Positions 42,594 through 52,639 of a DNA stretch of 64,000 nucleotides are shown here, in pieces. Within the stretch, counting starts at the first letter, position 1. Each line of letters begins with the position of its first letter. The stretch lies in IMG/VR virus record IMGVR_UViG_3300044628_001312, positions 1-64,000 of that record; one strand, given 5' to 3'. Source of the DNA: a virus. The notes beneath the pieces were generated by a model. The model was given only the letters and a program-made list of their open reading frames with translations, did no database searches and was not told where the DNA came from. The position numbers and the translations under genes were made by a program.

Positions 42594-42809
42594 TTATTCT
42601 CCTTCTTCTATTTTTGTTTTTTCGGATTCAATGGCTTGAATCTTTTGATCTATTGACTCTATGCTGAGGTTTATTTCAGCAAGCTCCTCCTGAGTTAAGT
42701 CAGGAGTAATTTTATTTGTGCTAGTATATTTGTTACAATTAAGTTCTTTTATATACTGATTTAAAATAAAAACTTTTTCTTCTTTTGTTATCATATCATA
42801 AACCTTCAT
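42594..42809 (-). CDS. 71-residue helical protein coupled to the FN3 fibre
   Basis: The start at ATG 42809 overlaps the stop of the fibre gene (TAATG). An ATG 18 nt upstream would lie inside it and is less likely. Residues form helix (TKEEKVFILNQYIKELN), a Ser/Thr/Lys loop and then a second helix (TQEELAEINLSIESIDQKIQAIESEKTKIEE) with heptad pattern. It resembles the neighbouring 65-residue coiled-coil protein in architecture, so the pair may be related helpers for the fibre. Confidence 0.6.
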   Translation of the reverse strand: MKVYDMITKEEKVFILNQYIKELNCNKYTSTNKITPDLTQEELAEINLSIESIDQKIQAIESEKTKIEEGE

Positions 42810-44638
42810 TATATCCAACTGGACCAAGGGCCGTCAAATATTGCAAAAGTATTGTCATTTTGCCCATAAAGTCTACATCTCAGATATCTTGCGTTGGCGC
42901 TGTATGGTAAATCTGTTGTTGATCTAACCCAATAATTCCAGTTATATCCATTTACTGGACCCCTTGTCATAGATGTTGTATAGTTTATTGTACTGTTAGC
43001 AATTGCAGTTCCGCCTCCTTGGGCTGTTCTAACTTCCCACTCAATTCCAAATGGTGTGAACGCACCGCTAAATGATGGGTTATCAATACCCCATTTTATT
43101 TGACTTCCAGTTCTTTCAAACTGAACAGTTGGCACACCAACTGAAGGGGGGGCTGCTGTTGTAGTTGCCGATGCAGTTCCGTCACCTCCATAGCCATATC
43201 CTGTTTTATTTGCAGCAATTGTTACATAGTATGTTGTGCTTGAAGATAAACTTGATACAGAATATGAGGTATTAGTTGTTGTTGTATTAACTATATTTGT
43301 TCCGCCAGAAGATGTTCCAACTTTTACAGAATAAAAAGCTGCTCCAGATACTGCCGACCATGAAATTGTAAATGAACTTGAAGTTATTCCGCTTGTAGAT
43401 GGGCTAGGTGCGCCTGGAGCAGTATATGCAATTGTAGCTGATGTTTTGTATGATCCATATGGTGTCCAAACATTGTTGTCACCTGAAGCAGATATATAAA
43501 AATAGTATGTGCTTCCTTCGCTACCTGAAATACTATAGCTTGCAGCAGTTCCTGTCCATTCTGGTGAATCATAGGACACAGCGGGGTCTAAAGAAATTGA
43601 AGATGCGGTAGTCCAATACACTCTATACTTTGTTGCATTTGTTGCTCCGCCCCAAGATACGGATAAATTTGAAGTACTTGCAGAACTGCTAGCGAATGTA
43701 GGGGATGTTGCGTTAGGTTGAACAAGGTTTCCGCTGCCAGTTCCATAATCGCTTCGTGTTGCTGCAGCCGCTATAGCAGATGCCACTGATGATCCGTATC
43801 CTTGAACATTTCCTGAAGTTCTAGGGTATATAGTAAAGTTTCTAGCACTATCATCAGGAGGATTATAAACATAACTTGTTACGTTACCCACATTTCCAAA
43901 AAAAGTACCGTTAACGTAAAGATCATAAGATACTGCGCCAATAGCTGCAGGCCAACTCAAAGAAATCCGTCTAGTTGTATTTACTGCTCTTACTGAAAAT
44001 GATGCGTTACCTGCAGTTCCTGTACCGTTAAATGTTCGTGCTCCAATATTAACACTTGGTGACCCTGCAGATCCTCCCGATGTAGTTTCATATGTGGTTG
44101 CATTTAATATAGAGTTCCAGGATCCGCTGTAGCTTAAACCATTTGGGTTAAATGAGACTGTTGGTGTAGAAACTGACTGTGTTGTATTTGAACCTGTTAA
44201 TGATGTGACGTGTGGGAGCATTTGGGTTCCAGTAGTAGAAGAAGTTGTTGTGTTACCTCTTTGATTAGTAGCTCGTACTTTAACTCCAATCACTGATTCT
44301 GCATCTGCCGAAACAGTTGTATATGTAGAAGATGTCGCTCCAGAAATGTCTGAACCTGACCTAGTCCACTGATATGTATATGATGTTGGAACATACGCAT
44401 CATTGGAATTCCATGAGCCTACAGATGCACTATATGTACAACCAAGTCTACCGTCGAGTCCTGATGATACTGTTATAGATGGATTTGAAGAAGAAGATGG
44501 AAATTCTGGGTAGTTTATTAGCCAACTTGTCCCATTATAAATCCAAGCTTGCTTTGCGGTTGACCAAGACGAACCATTATAAATCTTTAATGATTTTTGT
44601 GTTTGCCATGTTGTTCCATCATATGCTTTTATAGTCAT
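42809..44638 (-). CDS. Fibre protein with Ig- and fibronectin-III-like domains
   Basis: The 609-residue Ser/Thr-rich protein opens with three copies of a W-x-motif: AYDGTTWQTQKSLKIYNGSS, WSTAKQAWIYNGTSWLI. An Ig-like domain follows (TYQWTRSGSDISGATSSTYTTVSADAES). Further FN3-type domains: RRISLSWPAAIGAVSYDLYVNG, LSVSWGGATNATKYRVYWT and FTISWSAVSGAAFYSVKVGTSSGG, then YSVSSLSSSTTYYVTIAA. The repeated 'W-ngs-W' opener attaches to other tail pieces. FN3 and Ig domains in phages often bind carbohydrate. It is coupled to the small helical gene downstream. Confidence 0.75.
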   Translation of the reverse strand: MTIKAYDGTTWQTQKSLKIYNGSSWSTAKQAWIYNGTSWLINYPEFPSSSSNPSITVSSGLDGRLGCTYSASVGSWNSNDAYVPTSYTYQWTRSGSDISGATSSTYTTVSADAESVIGVKVRATNQRGNTTTSSTTGTQMLPHVTSLTGSNTTQSVSTPTVSFNPNGLSYSGSWNSILNATTYETTSGGSAGSPSVNIGARTFNGTGTAGNASFSVRAVNTTRRISLSWPAAIGAVSYDLYVNGTFFGNVGNVTSYVYNPPDDSARNFTIYPRTSGNVQGYGSSVASAIAAAATRSDYGTGSGNLVQPNATSPTFASSSASTSNLSVSWGGATNATKYRVYWTTASSISLDPAVSYDSPEWTGTAASYSISGSEGSTYYFYISASGDNNVWTPYGSYKTSATIAYTAPGAPSPSTSGITSSSFTISWSAVSGAAFYSVKVGTSSGGTNIVNTTTTNTSYSVSSLSSSTTYYVTIAANKTGYGYGGDGTASATTTAAPPSVGVPTVQFERTGSQIKWGIDNPSFSGAFTPFGIEWEVRTAQGGGTAIANSTINYTTSMTRGPVNGYNWNYWVRSTTDLPYSANARYLRCRLYGQNDNTFAIFDGPWSSWI

Positions 44639-44646
44639 ATGTTATC

Positions 44647-45375
44647 CTAGTAGAAAATATATAAATCGCCAGCTGCAGTGCCAGTTGGTGGCGTTCCAGT
44701 TGTGTTATAGAATATTTTATTTGAGTTTGCAGTATTTGTTCCGTTTGAATATGCTGTAGTTGCTACAGTTGCCCATGACTCTGCCGTTCCATTTGTAGTT
44801 AGAAATTTTCCAGAGTTTCCAGACTGCGCTGGTAAAGAATATTGTGCAACCGTATTCCATAAAGTCGAAGTACCATTTGTACTTAAGAATTTTCCAGAGT
44901 TACCAGTTTGTGAAGGAAAAGTTTCCCCTGTGGGACCTGTAGGTCCTGGGACTGTGCTGTCGGCGCCTGTTGCGCCAGTGGCACCTGTAGCGCCCGTAGC
45001 GCCTGTTGGACCTACTACTGTGCTGTTAGCGCCAGTTGCGCCTGTTGCGCCTGTAGGTCCTGGGACTGTGCTGTCGGCGCCTGTTGCGCCAGTGGCACCT
45101 GTAGCGCCCGTAGCGCCTGTTGGTCCTGCGACTGTGCTGTTAGCGCCAGTTGCGCCAGTGGCACCTGTAGCGCCTGTTGATCCTGTTGCACCTGTTGGGC
45201 CAACAATTGTGCTGTCGGCGCCTGTTGCGCCAGTGGCTCCTGTTGCACCTGTGGCACCAGTAGCACCTGTAGTAAGTCTTTGTAGAGTCCATGCTGTGCC
45301 ATCCCATATCCAAGTGTTCTGGCTACTTGTAAATAATTGATTTAATGAGGGGCTATTTGGAAAGTCTATTGGCAT
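44647..45375 (-). CDS. Collagen-like fibre protein (short)
   Basis: The 242-residue protein has an N-terminal anchor ([21 protein letters not shown]). About 120 residues of Gly-X-Thr repeats follow, mostly GAT and GPT triplets interrupted by units of the type ADSTVxGPTG and [10 protein letters not shown]. The C-terminal domain has a short repeat [17 protein letters not shown] / [17 protein letters not shown] and ends in [15 protein letters not shown]. The triplets form a collagen triple helix, so the protein is a trimeric rod. It is one of four collagen-like proteins in the window and shares its interruption units with 45641-47500. Confidence 0.85.
   Translation of the reverse strand: MPIDFPNSPSLNQLFTSSQNTWIWDGTAWTLQRLTTGATGATGATGATGATGADSTIVGPTGATGSTGATGATGATGANSTVAGPTGATGATGATGATGADSTVPGPTGATGATGANSTVVGPTGATGATGATGATGADSTVPGPTGPTGETFPSQTGNSGKFLSTNGTSTLWNTVAQYSLPAQSGNSGKFLTTNGTAESWATVATTAYSNGTNTANSNKIFYNTTGTPPTGTAAGDLYIFY
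44935..45282 (-). repeat. Collagen-like repeat tract 1 (Gly-Ala/Pro-Thr)
   Basis: Near-identical 9-bp units coding for GAT and GPT triplets, with interruptions by longer nonrepeat units. The DNA repeat is a risk for slippage and recombination with the tracts at 46082-46392 and 47107-47391. Confidence 0.85.
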
Positions 45376-45383
45376 AATATCTC

Positions 45384-45644
45384 CTATACTCCCGCAATCG
45401 CTTTAGCTTCGGCTTCTGTTAAGCCTAACGCCTGCAACTTACTAAGAGCTGAATTTTTTGCTTCTTCTTTATCTAAAATATCTTGTGCTTCTTTATCTTC
45501 TATTGCTTTAATTGCATCGCTTAACTGCTTTGCAGTTGGAACTGGATATTCTTGACCTACCCAAGTTATCATAGATATGTCATCATTTACCATACTAAAT
45601 ACAGCATCTGGATACAAATAAAGTATTGCGTTAAAGTTTTTCAT
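45384..45644 (-). CDS. Small fibre helper protein
   Basis: The 86-residue protein has a strand pair at the N terminus ([32 protein letters not shown]) and a helical end ([40 protein letters not shown]). The beta start plus charged helix layout recalls tail fibre assembly helper proteins that follow fibre genes. It overlaps the large collagen gene upstream (ATGA) and precedes the short one. Similar helpers sit at 51716, 53575, 53820 and 55806. The helper role is inferred. Confidence 0.62.
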   Translation of the reverse strand: MKNFNAILYLYPDAVFSMVNDDISMITWVGQEYPVPTAKQLSDAIKAIEDKEAQDILDKEEAKNSALSKLQALGLTEAEAKAIAGV

Positions 45645-47500
45645 GCTAGTATCTCCATTGCTATAATTTGAATTGGATTTCCACTTGGATTAGCACCCCA
45701 GTTATTTGCGCTAAGGACGTTGTTAATCTGAATTTTATAAGTTGTTGCACTTGTAGTTGCTGGAGAATCTATATACTGAATTGAATATTGAGCATAGTTT
45801 CCAGTATTAACTCCCCCACCATTTGGATAATAAGTACCTAGTACTGCTGAAGTTAATGATGTAGAATTTTTTACAAGTTGAACCAAACCAGATTGATATG
45901 ATGGACCAGTACCTAAAATTAAAAATGATGTCATTACAAGAATTTTACTTGTTGAAAGTGTTGGGGTAATTGTTACAGATAATCCGCTAACATCTACATA
46001 TCCTGCTCCACCTGTTGAAGATGTAGTATTTGATGTTGTAGCACTAACAACTTGAACTATTTTTCCACCGCTTGCTCCTGGTAAACCAGTGGCGCCTGTT
46101 GCGCCTGTTGCTCCTGTTGGTCCTGCTACTGTGCTATCTGCGCCTGTTGCGCCTGTTGCACCTGTTGGTCCTGTAGCGCCTGTTGGACCTGCTACTGTGC
46201 TGTTAGCACCAGTTGCGCCTGTTGCGCCTGTAGGTCCTGGAACTGTGCTGTTAGCGCCAGTTGGGCCTGTTGGGCCCGCTACTGTACTATCTGCGCCTGT
46301 TGCGCCTGTAGAACCTGTTGCACCAGTTGCGCCTGTTGCGCCTGTAGAACCTGTTGCGCCTGTTGCGCCTGTTGCTCCTGTAGGTCCTACTATTTGTCCG
46401 ACTGAACTCCATGAGGATCCGTCCCAAATGTAAAGATCTCCATCTGATTCAACAATTCTTCCATCATTTAAAGTATTGCCAGTAGACGGTAAAGAAGGTA
46501 CTGTTGCTACTGAAGGCTTTAAGTTTACGGCAACTCCTTGAGTTCCTGTGGCACCTGTTGGTCCTGTTACACCTGTAGAGCCTGTTGCTCCTGTTGGTCC
46601 AGATAAAGAAGAACCAGTTTCTATCCAGAACGAATCGTAGTAAGTATAACTTTTACCATTTTCAGTATTAAACCACGCTTGTCCTTGGATTGGATCAAGT
46701 GGGGGAGTAGAAGAAGTTAAAGAAAATGTTGCTTGGGAACCAGTGGAGCCCGTTGCGCCTGTTGCGCCTGTTGCTCCTGTTGCGCCTGTAGGTCCTGCTA
46801 CTGTGCTGTTAGCGCCAGATGCGCCTGTTGCACCTGTAGAACCTGTTGCGCCTGTTGCACCTGTTGGTCCTGCTACTGTGCTATCTGCGCCTGTTGCACC
46901 TGTAGAACCTGTTGGTCCTGTTGCACCTGTGGCACCTGTTGGTCCAGAAATTGGTCCTGCATTATCCCATTCGCTATTTACACTATCCCATACATGCAAA
47001 TTGCCTTGCACCATGTAGCCATCTCCAGGATTTCCTGTTGGATGAGTTGATTGTAATAAAGCTAAAGAAGAAAAAGTTCCTAGAATGTCAATTCCAGTTC
47101 CAGCTTGACCAGTTGCACCTGTGGCACCTGTGGCACCTGTTGGGCCCGTAGAGCCAGTTGCGCCTGTTGATCCTGTTGGACCAGCGACTGTACTGTTAGC
47201 ACCAGTTGGCCCTGTGGCACCTGTTGGGCCTGTAGGGCCTGCAACTGTGCTGTTGGCACCTGTAGATCCAGTAGGACCTGTTGCACCTGTGGCACCTGTT
47301 GGTCCTGCAACTGTGCTGTTAGCACCAGTCGACCCTGTAGCACCTGTTGCTCCTGTAGGACCAGTAGGTCCTGTAGCTCCTGGGTTTGCTGTTAAGTAAT
47401 CATCAATGTCTTGTGCAAGATAACCTAAGTCTCTAGGAATGTCAGGAGACATATCCAGTGTTGGATATCTGAAATTCTTAGGAGTTAAATTACTAGGCAT
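45641..47500 (-). CDS. Large collagen-like fibre protein
   Basis: The 619-residue protein has an N-terminal anchor ([28 protein letters not shown]). Four collagen segments of GPT/GAT triplets follow, separated by folded modules of about 50 residues. The modules read like [19 protein letters not shown]...[33 protein letters not shown] and [17 protein letters not shown]...[12 protein letters not shown]. The C-terminal domain (about 490-619) is a beta-rich tip with [21 protein letters not shown] and [12 protein letters not shown] and ends [10 protein letters not shown]. The Thr-rich triplets could be glycosylated; a glycosyltransferase gene lies right upstream in the operon. Confidence 0.85.
   Translation of the reverse strand: MPSNLTPKNFRYPTLDMSPDIPRDLGYLAQDIDDYLTANPGATGPTGPTGATGATGSTGANSTVAGPTGATGATGPTGSTGANSTVAGPTGPTGATGPTGANSTVAGPTGSTGATGSTGPTGATGATGATGQAGTGIDILGTFSSLALLQSTHPTGNPGDGYMVQGNLHVWDSVNSEWDNAGPISGPTGATGATGPTGSTGATGADSTVAGPTGATGATGSTGATGASGANSTVAGPTGATGATGATGATGSTGSQATFSLTSSTPPLDPIQGQAWFNTENGKSYTYYDSFWIETGSSLSGPTGATGSTGVTGPTGATGTQGVAVNLKPSVATVPSLPSTGNTLNDGRIVESDGDLYIWDGSSWSSVGQIVGPTGATGATGATGSTGATGATGATGSTGATGADSTVAGPTGPTGANSTVPGPTGATGATGANSTVAGPTGATGPTGATGATGADSTVAGPTGATGATGATGLPGASGGKIVQVVSATTSNTTSSTGGAGYVDVSGLSVTITPTLSTSKILVMTSFLILGTGPSYQSGLVQLVKNSTSLTSAVLGTYYPNGGGVNTGNYAQYSIQYIDSPATTSATTYKIQINNVLSANNWGANPSGNPIQIIAMEILA
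46082..46392 (-). repeat. Collagen-like repeat tract 2
   Basis: Repeated 9-bp units coding for GAT/GPT triplets broken by [10 protein letters not shown]- and [10 protein letters not shown]-type units. Nearly identical to units in tracts 1 and 3. Confidence 0.82.
47107..47391 (-). repeat. Collagen-like repeat tract 3
   Basis: Gly-X-Thr coding units with [10 protein letters not shown] interruptions at the N-terminal part of the large collagen-like protein. Confidence 0.82.
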
Positions 47501-47502
47501 TT

Positions 47503-48573
47503 TTAAATTATACCACTTTTAAGATTCTGAGCATCATGATAAAACGCAAGATTGTCATGCAGTCTTTGATCTTCACACAAAGAAACAGCTATTTCTCCAT
47601 GCTTTGAAGCCTCTTCAAAGTCTCCTAGATTATAGTTTGCAAGGGCTAGTAGGTCATGGGGCTTCCATCCCCATGCTTCTGACTCACAAAAATATCCTAA
47701 ATACTTTTCTTTTATATTTAAAGCAAGTTGTGAATATTCTTTTACTCTGTACCAATCTCCTAATTCATAAAAATGTTGAGCTAGGTCTACAAAAGGCTCT
47801 CTTCTTTCTGGGCATTCCTCAATAGCTTTTCTAAGCCAATACTCTTTATTATCTGGTTCACATTTAGCAATGTACCTAAGAGATTCACATCTTTCTGGCT
47901 TCCAATGGGCGGACTCTAAAGATAGGTGTCTTTTAAATTCAGCTGCCGACTCTTTATATCTAGCATAGAAAAACAACTCACGAGCATAATAATGTGCACA
48001 TCTATCACTTAAGGGATCTTCTTTTGCAGCCATTTCTAAAAGAGCAAGGTACTGTCCTCTAGATTTATTATTGTCTGGAAAATGAGATATTTTTACATCA
48101 ATCTTTTTTCTTACTTCTTCTATTCCGTAAAACGAAACAGATTCATGAATTGGAAACTTCCATCTATGTCCGTGTCTTGAATGCATTCTTAATGCGTCAA
48201 ACTCTGTTCCTGATTGTCCCGCTTCATCTATATGAGTAGCAAGTGTATGTATCGGTCTAGTTACATTAGAGCCTTCTAATGACTCTAATTCTTTTCTCCA
48301 GCCTTCTGAGAGTATTTCGTCCATATCTAAAGATATACAATAATCAATATCGGAGGGAAGTAGGGCAAGAGCTGCATTACGAGCATCATCAAATCGCCAT
48401 GGATTTATAGAAATAGTATGCACGTTAATACCAAGTGATTTAGCTATCTCTACCGTTTTGTCTGTAGATCCTGTATCTGCAATTAATAAATAGTCAGCAT
48501 CTTTTGCAGATTCATACCAACGGTTAACGAACTGCTCTTCATTTAAAGCAATTGTATATACTGCTATTTTCAT
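47503..48573 (-). CDS. Family-2-type glycosyltransferase with TPR-like tail
   Basis: The chosen start is ATG 48573 (GGAG 5 nt before it); an upstream candidate would add 22 residues in the previous gene. The N-terminal domain (1-170) has the GT-A pattern: [34 protein letters not shown], and the metal-binding [12 protein letters not shown] (DxD-like). [33 protein letters not shown] contains the typical acceptor-side 'R-wk-piHE'. The C-terminal half is helical ([36 protein letters not shown]-like), with TPR-type repeats. It may glycosylate the Thr-rich collagen fibres encoded on both sides (inference). Confidence 0.82.
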   Translation of the reverse strand: MKIAVYTIALNEEQFVNRWYESAKDADYLLIADTGSTDKTVEIAKSLGINVHTISINPWRFDDARNAALALLPSDIDYCISLDMDEILSEGWRKELESLEGSNVTRPIHTLATHIDEAGQSGTEFDALRMHSRHGHRWKFPIHESVSFYGIEEVRKKIDVKISHFPDNNKSRGQYLALLEMAAKEDPLSDRCAHYYARELFFYARYKESAAEFKRHLSLESAHWKPERCESLRYIAKCEPDNKEYWLRKAIEECPERREPFVDLAQHFYELGDWYRVKEYSQLALNIKEKYLGYFCESEAWGWKPHDLLALANYNLGDFEEASKHGEIAVSLCEDQRLHDNLAFYHDAQNLKSGII

Positions 48574-48590
48574 TAGTCTCCGACTTTTAT

Positions 48591-50984
48591 TTAGCCAATT
48601 ACGTTGATTACACCTGTCATAGGAGAATGGAATTGACAAATATAGTATAGCGTATTAGGTGCTGTTGCGTCAACAGTAAATGTAATTCCACCTACATCAT
48701 CTCCGTTATTTGTAACTCCAGTGTTGTATTGGTTTGTAGTTCCAGTTGTCTGTGCTGTTTTAATCCAAAAAGGATGTCCAGAGGCATTGACTGTAAAGAA
48801 ATATGTTTGACCTCTTACTAATGTCAGTGCTCTATTATCAAGCCCATCAATTGAATAAGCTCCAGATCCGCTATTTGTAACTTGGAAATTATCTACAATA
48901 CTTAACCCAGCTGGACCTGTTGGGCCAGTTGGACCTCCCGCTGGTCCGTCTGCGCCTGTTGGGCCTGTGGCTCCAGTAATGCCAGCGCCAGTTGCGCCTG
49001 TGGCTCCTGTGGCACCTGTTGGGCCTGTTGTGCCTGTTGGGCCTGTTGGGCCTTGAATGCTTGATCCATTTGCCCCAGTTGCACCTGTTGGGCCAGTTAC
49101 TCCAACTCCTGTTGCTCCTGTTGCGCCTGCTGTGCCAGTTGGGCCTGTTGGGCCTTGAATGCTTCCAACATTTGTCCAAGCTGAGCCTGTCCAAACATAA
49201 AGCTCTCCAGCAACTAAATACGCATCTCCTGTTTGTCCAGATGGTTGTGCTGCTTGCAACTGTGCAAATGTGGAGTAAGACCCAAGAATTGAAACTCCTG
49301 TTCCGTCTGCTCCAGCTATTCCTGTTGCACCTGTTGGTCCTGTGGACCCTGTTGGGCCTGTTGGGCCTGCTACTGTGCTGTTAGCGCCTGTTGCACCTGT
49401 TGGGCCTGTGGCTCCTGTATTTCCTTGAGCTAAAGTAAAGTTTAAAATAAGATCTGTTGTAGTTCCTGAATTTGTTACAGAAACAACACCAGTAGGCCCT
49501 GTTGAAGTTACCGTTCCTAAAGATATTGTAGTTGGTCCTGCTGGTCCCGTGGCGCCTGTTGGACCCTGCTTTAAAGTAAAATCAAGTACTGCAGAACCTA
49601 ATGATCCCGAATTTGTAACTAAAGAATTTCCTGTTGGACCTGTGGTTGTAACTGTTCCAACTGCAACTGTAGGTGTTGCGCCTGTAGGTCCTGTTACTCC
49701 TGTTGGGCCTTGTTGTAAAACAAAGTCAAAAACTCCAACTGTATTGGTTCCTGAATTTGTTACTGATGGGGTTCCAGTTGGGCCTGTTGATGATGTTGTT
49801 CCTACTGAAATAGTAGCTGGTCCAGTTGCACCTGTAGGTCCCTGGAACTGTCCTGCATCAATCCAAACTGAGCCATCCCAAACATATAAATGTAAATCTG
49901 TTAGTACAATCCAAGCATCGCCAGATGTGTTGCTTCCGCTTGCAAGAGTTGGCAGTGAAGCAACATCTGCTTTTGTTCCTTTAATATTAATTGATCTTCC
50001 AGCTGTTCCTGTTGCCCCAGTAGCGCCTGTTGCGCCTCTTGCACCTGTTGCTCCTGTGTTTCCTGTAAAGCCTCTATAAGATCCTCCATTTTGCCATGCA
50101 ACACCGTTATATATATAAATTTCTTGTGTTGCAAATACTATATAGGCAGCCCCTAGAATTGATGATTGTATAGGTGGTAAATCTCCTACTGTCTGAACAA
50201 CTCCTTGAATCTGTATGCTTGTTCCATCCGCCCCTCTTGATCCTGTTGGACCTGTTGGACCTGTTATTCCTGTTGGGCCTGTTGGACCTGGTAAACCATT
50301 TGAACCAGAAGTACCACTTAATCCTGGTAGTCCAGCTACTGCAAAAACCCAATCAGAGTATGTACCTGTTCCATTTGTTCTGTCTACTGATACTGTTATG
50401 CTTACATTTTTTACAACCTGAGTAATAGTTCCTTCTACATATGTAGTTAGAGCAAGTGGATTAATTACACGAACACGTTGACCTGCTGTATATGCGCCAC
50501 TATTATTTACAAAAAATACTTTTGCTCCAGTAGTAACTGCGTTTGTTGTTATAGAAACTACGTCAGAATATCCTGCACCAGAAGCACCAGTTGTACCGCC
50601 GCCTGAGCCTCCTCCTGAAAGTGTGCCAGAAAGATCTACGCCAGATATAGTTAATGAGTAGCAGTTTGGTGTTGTAGTAACTGCTGCAATTGATTCTCCA
50701 GCATTTAAAATTAATGAGTGCTCAAGCTTTAATGTTGTATTGTTTGGGACGTTTACATTTCCGTAAAGAGTGTATGGGTCTAAGCTTGACCTGTTAATGT
50801 TGTAAAGGTTGATAACCTGATCACCATTTTCTCCTAACAAGAAAATGCTAAATGGCAAGGTTGATCCGCTGAAGTTTGTTACAGTAAACTCTTTGATAAT
50901 TATAGTTGATACAGCTGTATATATTTTAGCTGGAGATGCTGGAATTAATGAAGGTCCTGCAAATCTAATAGGAGCGTATGACAT
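48591..50984 (-). CDS. Collagen-like fibre with C-terminal cupredoxin-like domain
   Basis: 797 residues. The N-terminal domain (1-130) matches the small protein at 55114-55434. Alternating folded modules and GPT/GAT collagen segments follow. Modules include [14 protein letters not shown]...[27 protein letters not shown]...[13 protein letters not shown] and [19 protein letters not shown]...[12 protein letters not shown], and another type, [21 protein letters not shown]. The last about 100 residues are a blue-copper-like domain: [22 protein letters not shown] provides a His, and [19 protein letters not shown] provides Cys, His and Met in C-x2-H-x2-M spacing. A complete type-1 copper set is present. 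It may form a receptor-binding tip. Confidence 0.85.
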   Translation of the reverse strand: MSYAPIRFAGPSLIPASPAKIYTAVSTIIIKEFTVTNFSGSTLPFSIFLLGENGDQVINLYNINRSSLDPYTLYGNVNVPNNTTLKLEHSLILNAGESIAAVTTTPNCYSLTISGVDLSGTLSGGGSGGGTTGASGAGYSDVVSITTNAVTTGAKVFFVNNSGAYTAGQRVRVINPLALTTYVEGTITQVVKNVSITVSVDRTNGTGTYSDWVFAVAGLPGLSGTSGSNGLPGPTGPTGITGPTGPTGSRGADGTSIQIQGVVQTVGDLPPIQSSILGAAYIVFATQEIYIYNGVAWQNGGSYRGFTGNTGATGARGATGATGATGTAGRSINIKGTKADVASLPTLASGSNTSGDAWIVLTDLHLYVWDGSVWIDAGQFQGPTGATGPATISVGTTSSTGPTGTPSVTNSGTNTVGVFDFVLQQGPTGVTGPTGATPTVAVGTVTTTGPTGNSLVTNSGSLGSAVLDFTLKQGPTGATGPAGPTTISLGTVTSTGPTGVVSVTNSGTTTDLILNFTLAQGNTGATGPTGATGANSTVAGPTGPTGSTGPTGATGIAGADGTGVSILGSYSTFAQLQAAQPSGQTGDAYLVAGELYVWTGSAWTNVGSIQGPTGPTGTAGATGATGVGVTGPTGATGANGSSIQGPTGPTGTTGPTGATGATGATGAGITGATGPTGADGPAGGPTGPTGPAGLSIVDNFQVTNSGSGAYSIDGLDNRALTLVRGQTYFFTVNASGHPFWIKTAQTTGTTNQYNTGVTNNGDDVGGITFTVDATAPNTLYYICQFHSPMTGVINVIG

Positions 50985-50998
50985 ACTTTAAATCCCCC

Positions 50999-51715
50999 TT
51001 AGACTATAGACCACTTAGATATTAGATCTTTTTCAACAGTTTCTTGTTCTGCAAACTGCAAAGCTCTATCGTAAATTAAAAATTCTCCAATTTTAAAGTT
51101 TCCATAAGATGAAATATATCTTCCCAATGACTGCCCTGTCATTGAAGATAGGGATCCTCCAGATACTGCACGAGAAACCTCAACTCTATTTCTTCTAACG
51201 GTTCTTTGGTTATTTGATGAATCATAAACAATTGTGTAAATTTCTGTTGTTCCCGCTGCTGCTGCTGTTACAATAGAGCCTTGCTCATCATTGTAAAAAC
51301 CAACTCTGTGAGTATTTGCAGTTAGGTTTCCAGCAAAGAGATTTGTTCTTGTTCCTGTAGCTGTTCCGCCAATGATGTATGTATTATTGTTTGCTGGCTT
51401 TGAAGCAACATAAAAAATTGTAAAAGATCTTCCTGCAATATACGCTAAGGTTTGATCTGAGAATGTCATGAAATCATCTGTACCATCAAACTGAAGTGCA
51501 CCTAGTCCACCTAAACCTGTTGCTTGAAATAGTGGCTTATTTGCTTGGGTTGCCTGAACCATATGTCGACTTGCGCCTGACTTGTCGTTCCATGCTGAAA
51601 CAAAGTTAGAGCCATCTCTAATTACTGTAGCTGGAAGTGAGGCATCTAAATGAAGTCTTAAGCCTAATGTTGTAAATCTAGCTCTACGAAAGTTTGAACG
51701 CTGATTAGGTAGCAA
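50999..51715 (-). CDS. LamG-like (concanavalin fold) fibre protein
   Basis: The 238-residue protein opens with basic NQRSNFRRARFTTLGL and then a laminin-G3-like sandwich. Its strands are LRLHLDASLPATVIRDG, VSAWNDKSGASRHMVQAT, GALQFDGTDDFM, SFTIFYVASKPANNNTYIIGG and FKIGEFLIYDRALQFAEQETVEKDLISKWSIV (in parts). This is a typical concanavalin-like lectin fold, common in phage receptor-binding proteins. It lies between collagen and helper genes. Probable role is glycan contact at the fibre tip. Confidence 0.72.
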   Translation of the reverse strand: MLPNQRSNFRRARFTTLGLRLHLDASLPATVIRDGSNFVSAWNDKSGASRHMVQATQANKPLFQATGLGGLGALQFDGTDDFMTFSDQTLAYIAGRSFTIFYVASKPANNNTYIIGGTATGTRTNLFAGNLTANTHRVGFYNDEQGSIVTAAAAGTTEIYTIVYDSSNNQRTVRRNRVEVSRAVSGGSLSSMTGQSLGRYISSYGNFKIGEFLIYDRALQFAEQETVEKDLISKWSIV

Positions 51716-52159
51716 TTAGTTTTCCTCTGTCCCACCATATACTACAGGCTTTTCAGGCCATGTAATTTCTGATATATTTGAATTTTCTTTTAGCAAGTTA
51801 AGTTTTTCTCTATACTTTACCCATGCTTGCTTGTCTTTTGCAGATAAGTCTGACTTTGTTTCAAGTCCTTCTGTAGAAATTAGTTCAAAATCAATATGAG
51901 CTAACAATATATCTTTTTGATCTTCTGCAGAAATTGACTCTACTCTTACATTGTAAACTTTGCCAGACTGTAGATATGGTTCGCATGGAACTAGTTTCTC
52001 TGTATTTGAATTGTATTCTAGGCTAGTAGTTACTGGGTACAAGTTATTATCTGTTAGGAAATCACCGTACTCTTCAGTTGAAGGAAACGATGTGTTTGGG
52101 AAAAGTATGGTTATATCACCAATACTCTTAATTTGATTGTTCTCAACTACTGCGTACAT
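51716..52159 (-). CDS. Tail fibre assembly-like helper protein
   Basis: The 147-residue protein starts MYAVVENNQIKSIGDITILFPNTSFP. A strand region with EYNSNTEKLVPCEPYLQSGKVYNVRVE and then ISAEDQKDILLAHIDFELIST follow. The helix end is KDKQAWVKYREKLNLLKE...ITWPEKPVV. The C-terminal pattern 'W-xYR-xLr-l...-WP--P' is known from tail fibre assembly proteins (DUF4376-like). The paralogous protein at 55806-56213 has the same ending (YRQALRDLPE...YPTEPT). It acts as a chaperone for nearby fibres (inference). Confidence 0.68.
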   Translation of the reverse strand: MYAVVENNQIKSIGDITILFPNTSFPSTEEYGDFLTDNNLYPVTTSLEYNSNTEKLVPCEPYLQSGKVYNVRVESISAEDQKDILLAHIDFELISTEGLETKSDLSAKDKQAWVKYREKLNLLKENSNISEITWPEKPVVYGGTEEN

Positions 52160-52177
52160 GTAATCCCCTTTTATTTT

Positions 52178-52615
52178 TTAAACGAATAGGTCAGCAAATG
52201 CATAACCACCAAAAACAGTTGTTCCACCGTCTCTAGTGTAGAAATTCAATAGTGTTGTATTTGTTGATAGTAGTGGTGCAATGTTTGCTGCTCCGCCACC
52301 GTCCCACTTAATATTTCCTGGCCATGTAATTGTGTATGATCCGCCAGCTTTAATCTCTAGTTGCCAGAAGGCACCTTTTGCTGTTGTTGGATAGTTATTA
52401 AATGAAACTGTTAAGTTTCCGTTTGCTATTACTTTGAATACGCCAGCTTCTGATAGGTTACATGCTACTGTTCCTCCAGCGTTCACTGTTCCTTTGTCTT
52501 GAAACTCGACTGGAATATTAAAGTATGTAAAACCTTGGCCATTGATTGGGGCCTGAAGGTATGTGTATGTCCACAAAGATGGTGTAACAGCTTGTGGGCT
52601 CATTGATACTGGCAT
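52178..52615 (-). CDS. Small beta-rich fibre-tip protein
   Basis: The 145-residue protein has a TYLQAPINGQGFTYFNIPVEFQDKGTVNAGGTVACN opening and strands such as GVFKVIANGNLTVSFNNYPTT and AFWQLEIKAGGSYTITWPGNIKWDGG. It ends with TRDGGTTVFGGYAFADLFV. Repeated short strands and Gly/Thr turns suggest a trimeric beta-prism or tip domain as in phage fibre knobs. No catalytic motif. It is flanked by helper and Gly-rich genes. Confidence 0.6.
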   Translation of the reverse strand: MPVSMSPQAVTPSLWTYTYLQAPINGQGFTYFNIPVEFQDKGTVNAGGTVACNLSEAGVFKVIANGNLTVSFNNYPTTAKGAFWQLEIKAGGSYTITWPGNIKWDGGGAANIAPLLSTNTTLLNFYTRDGGTTVFGGYAFADLFV

Positions 52616-52639
52616 TTTATTCTCCTTTTATTTCTTTAA

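Noticed and set aside
44935-47391. Possible CRISPR array from regular short repeats
   Set aside because: Units are 9-bp codon triplets in frame with a protein, without unique spacers or adjacent cas genes.
44930-47399. Plus-strand ORFs of the APVAPVGP type
   Set aside because: Mirror frames of the collagen repeats; repetitive GAT/GPT coding leaves the antisense strand free of stops.
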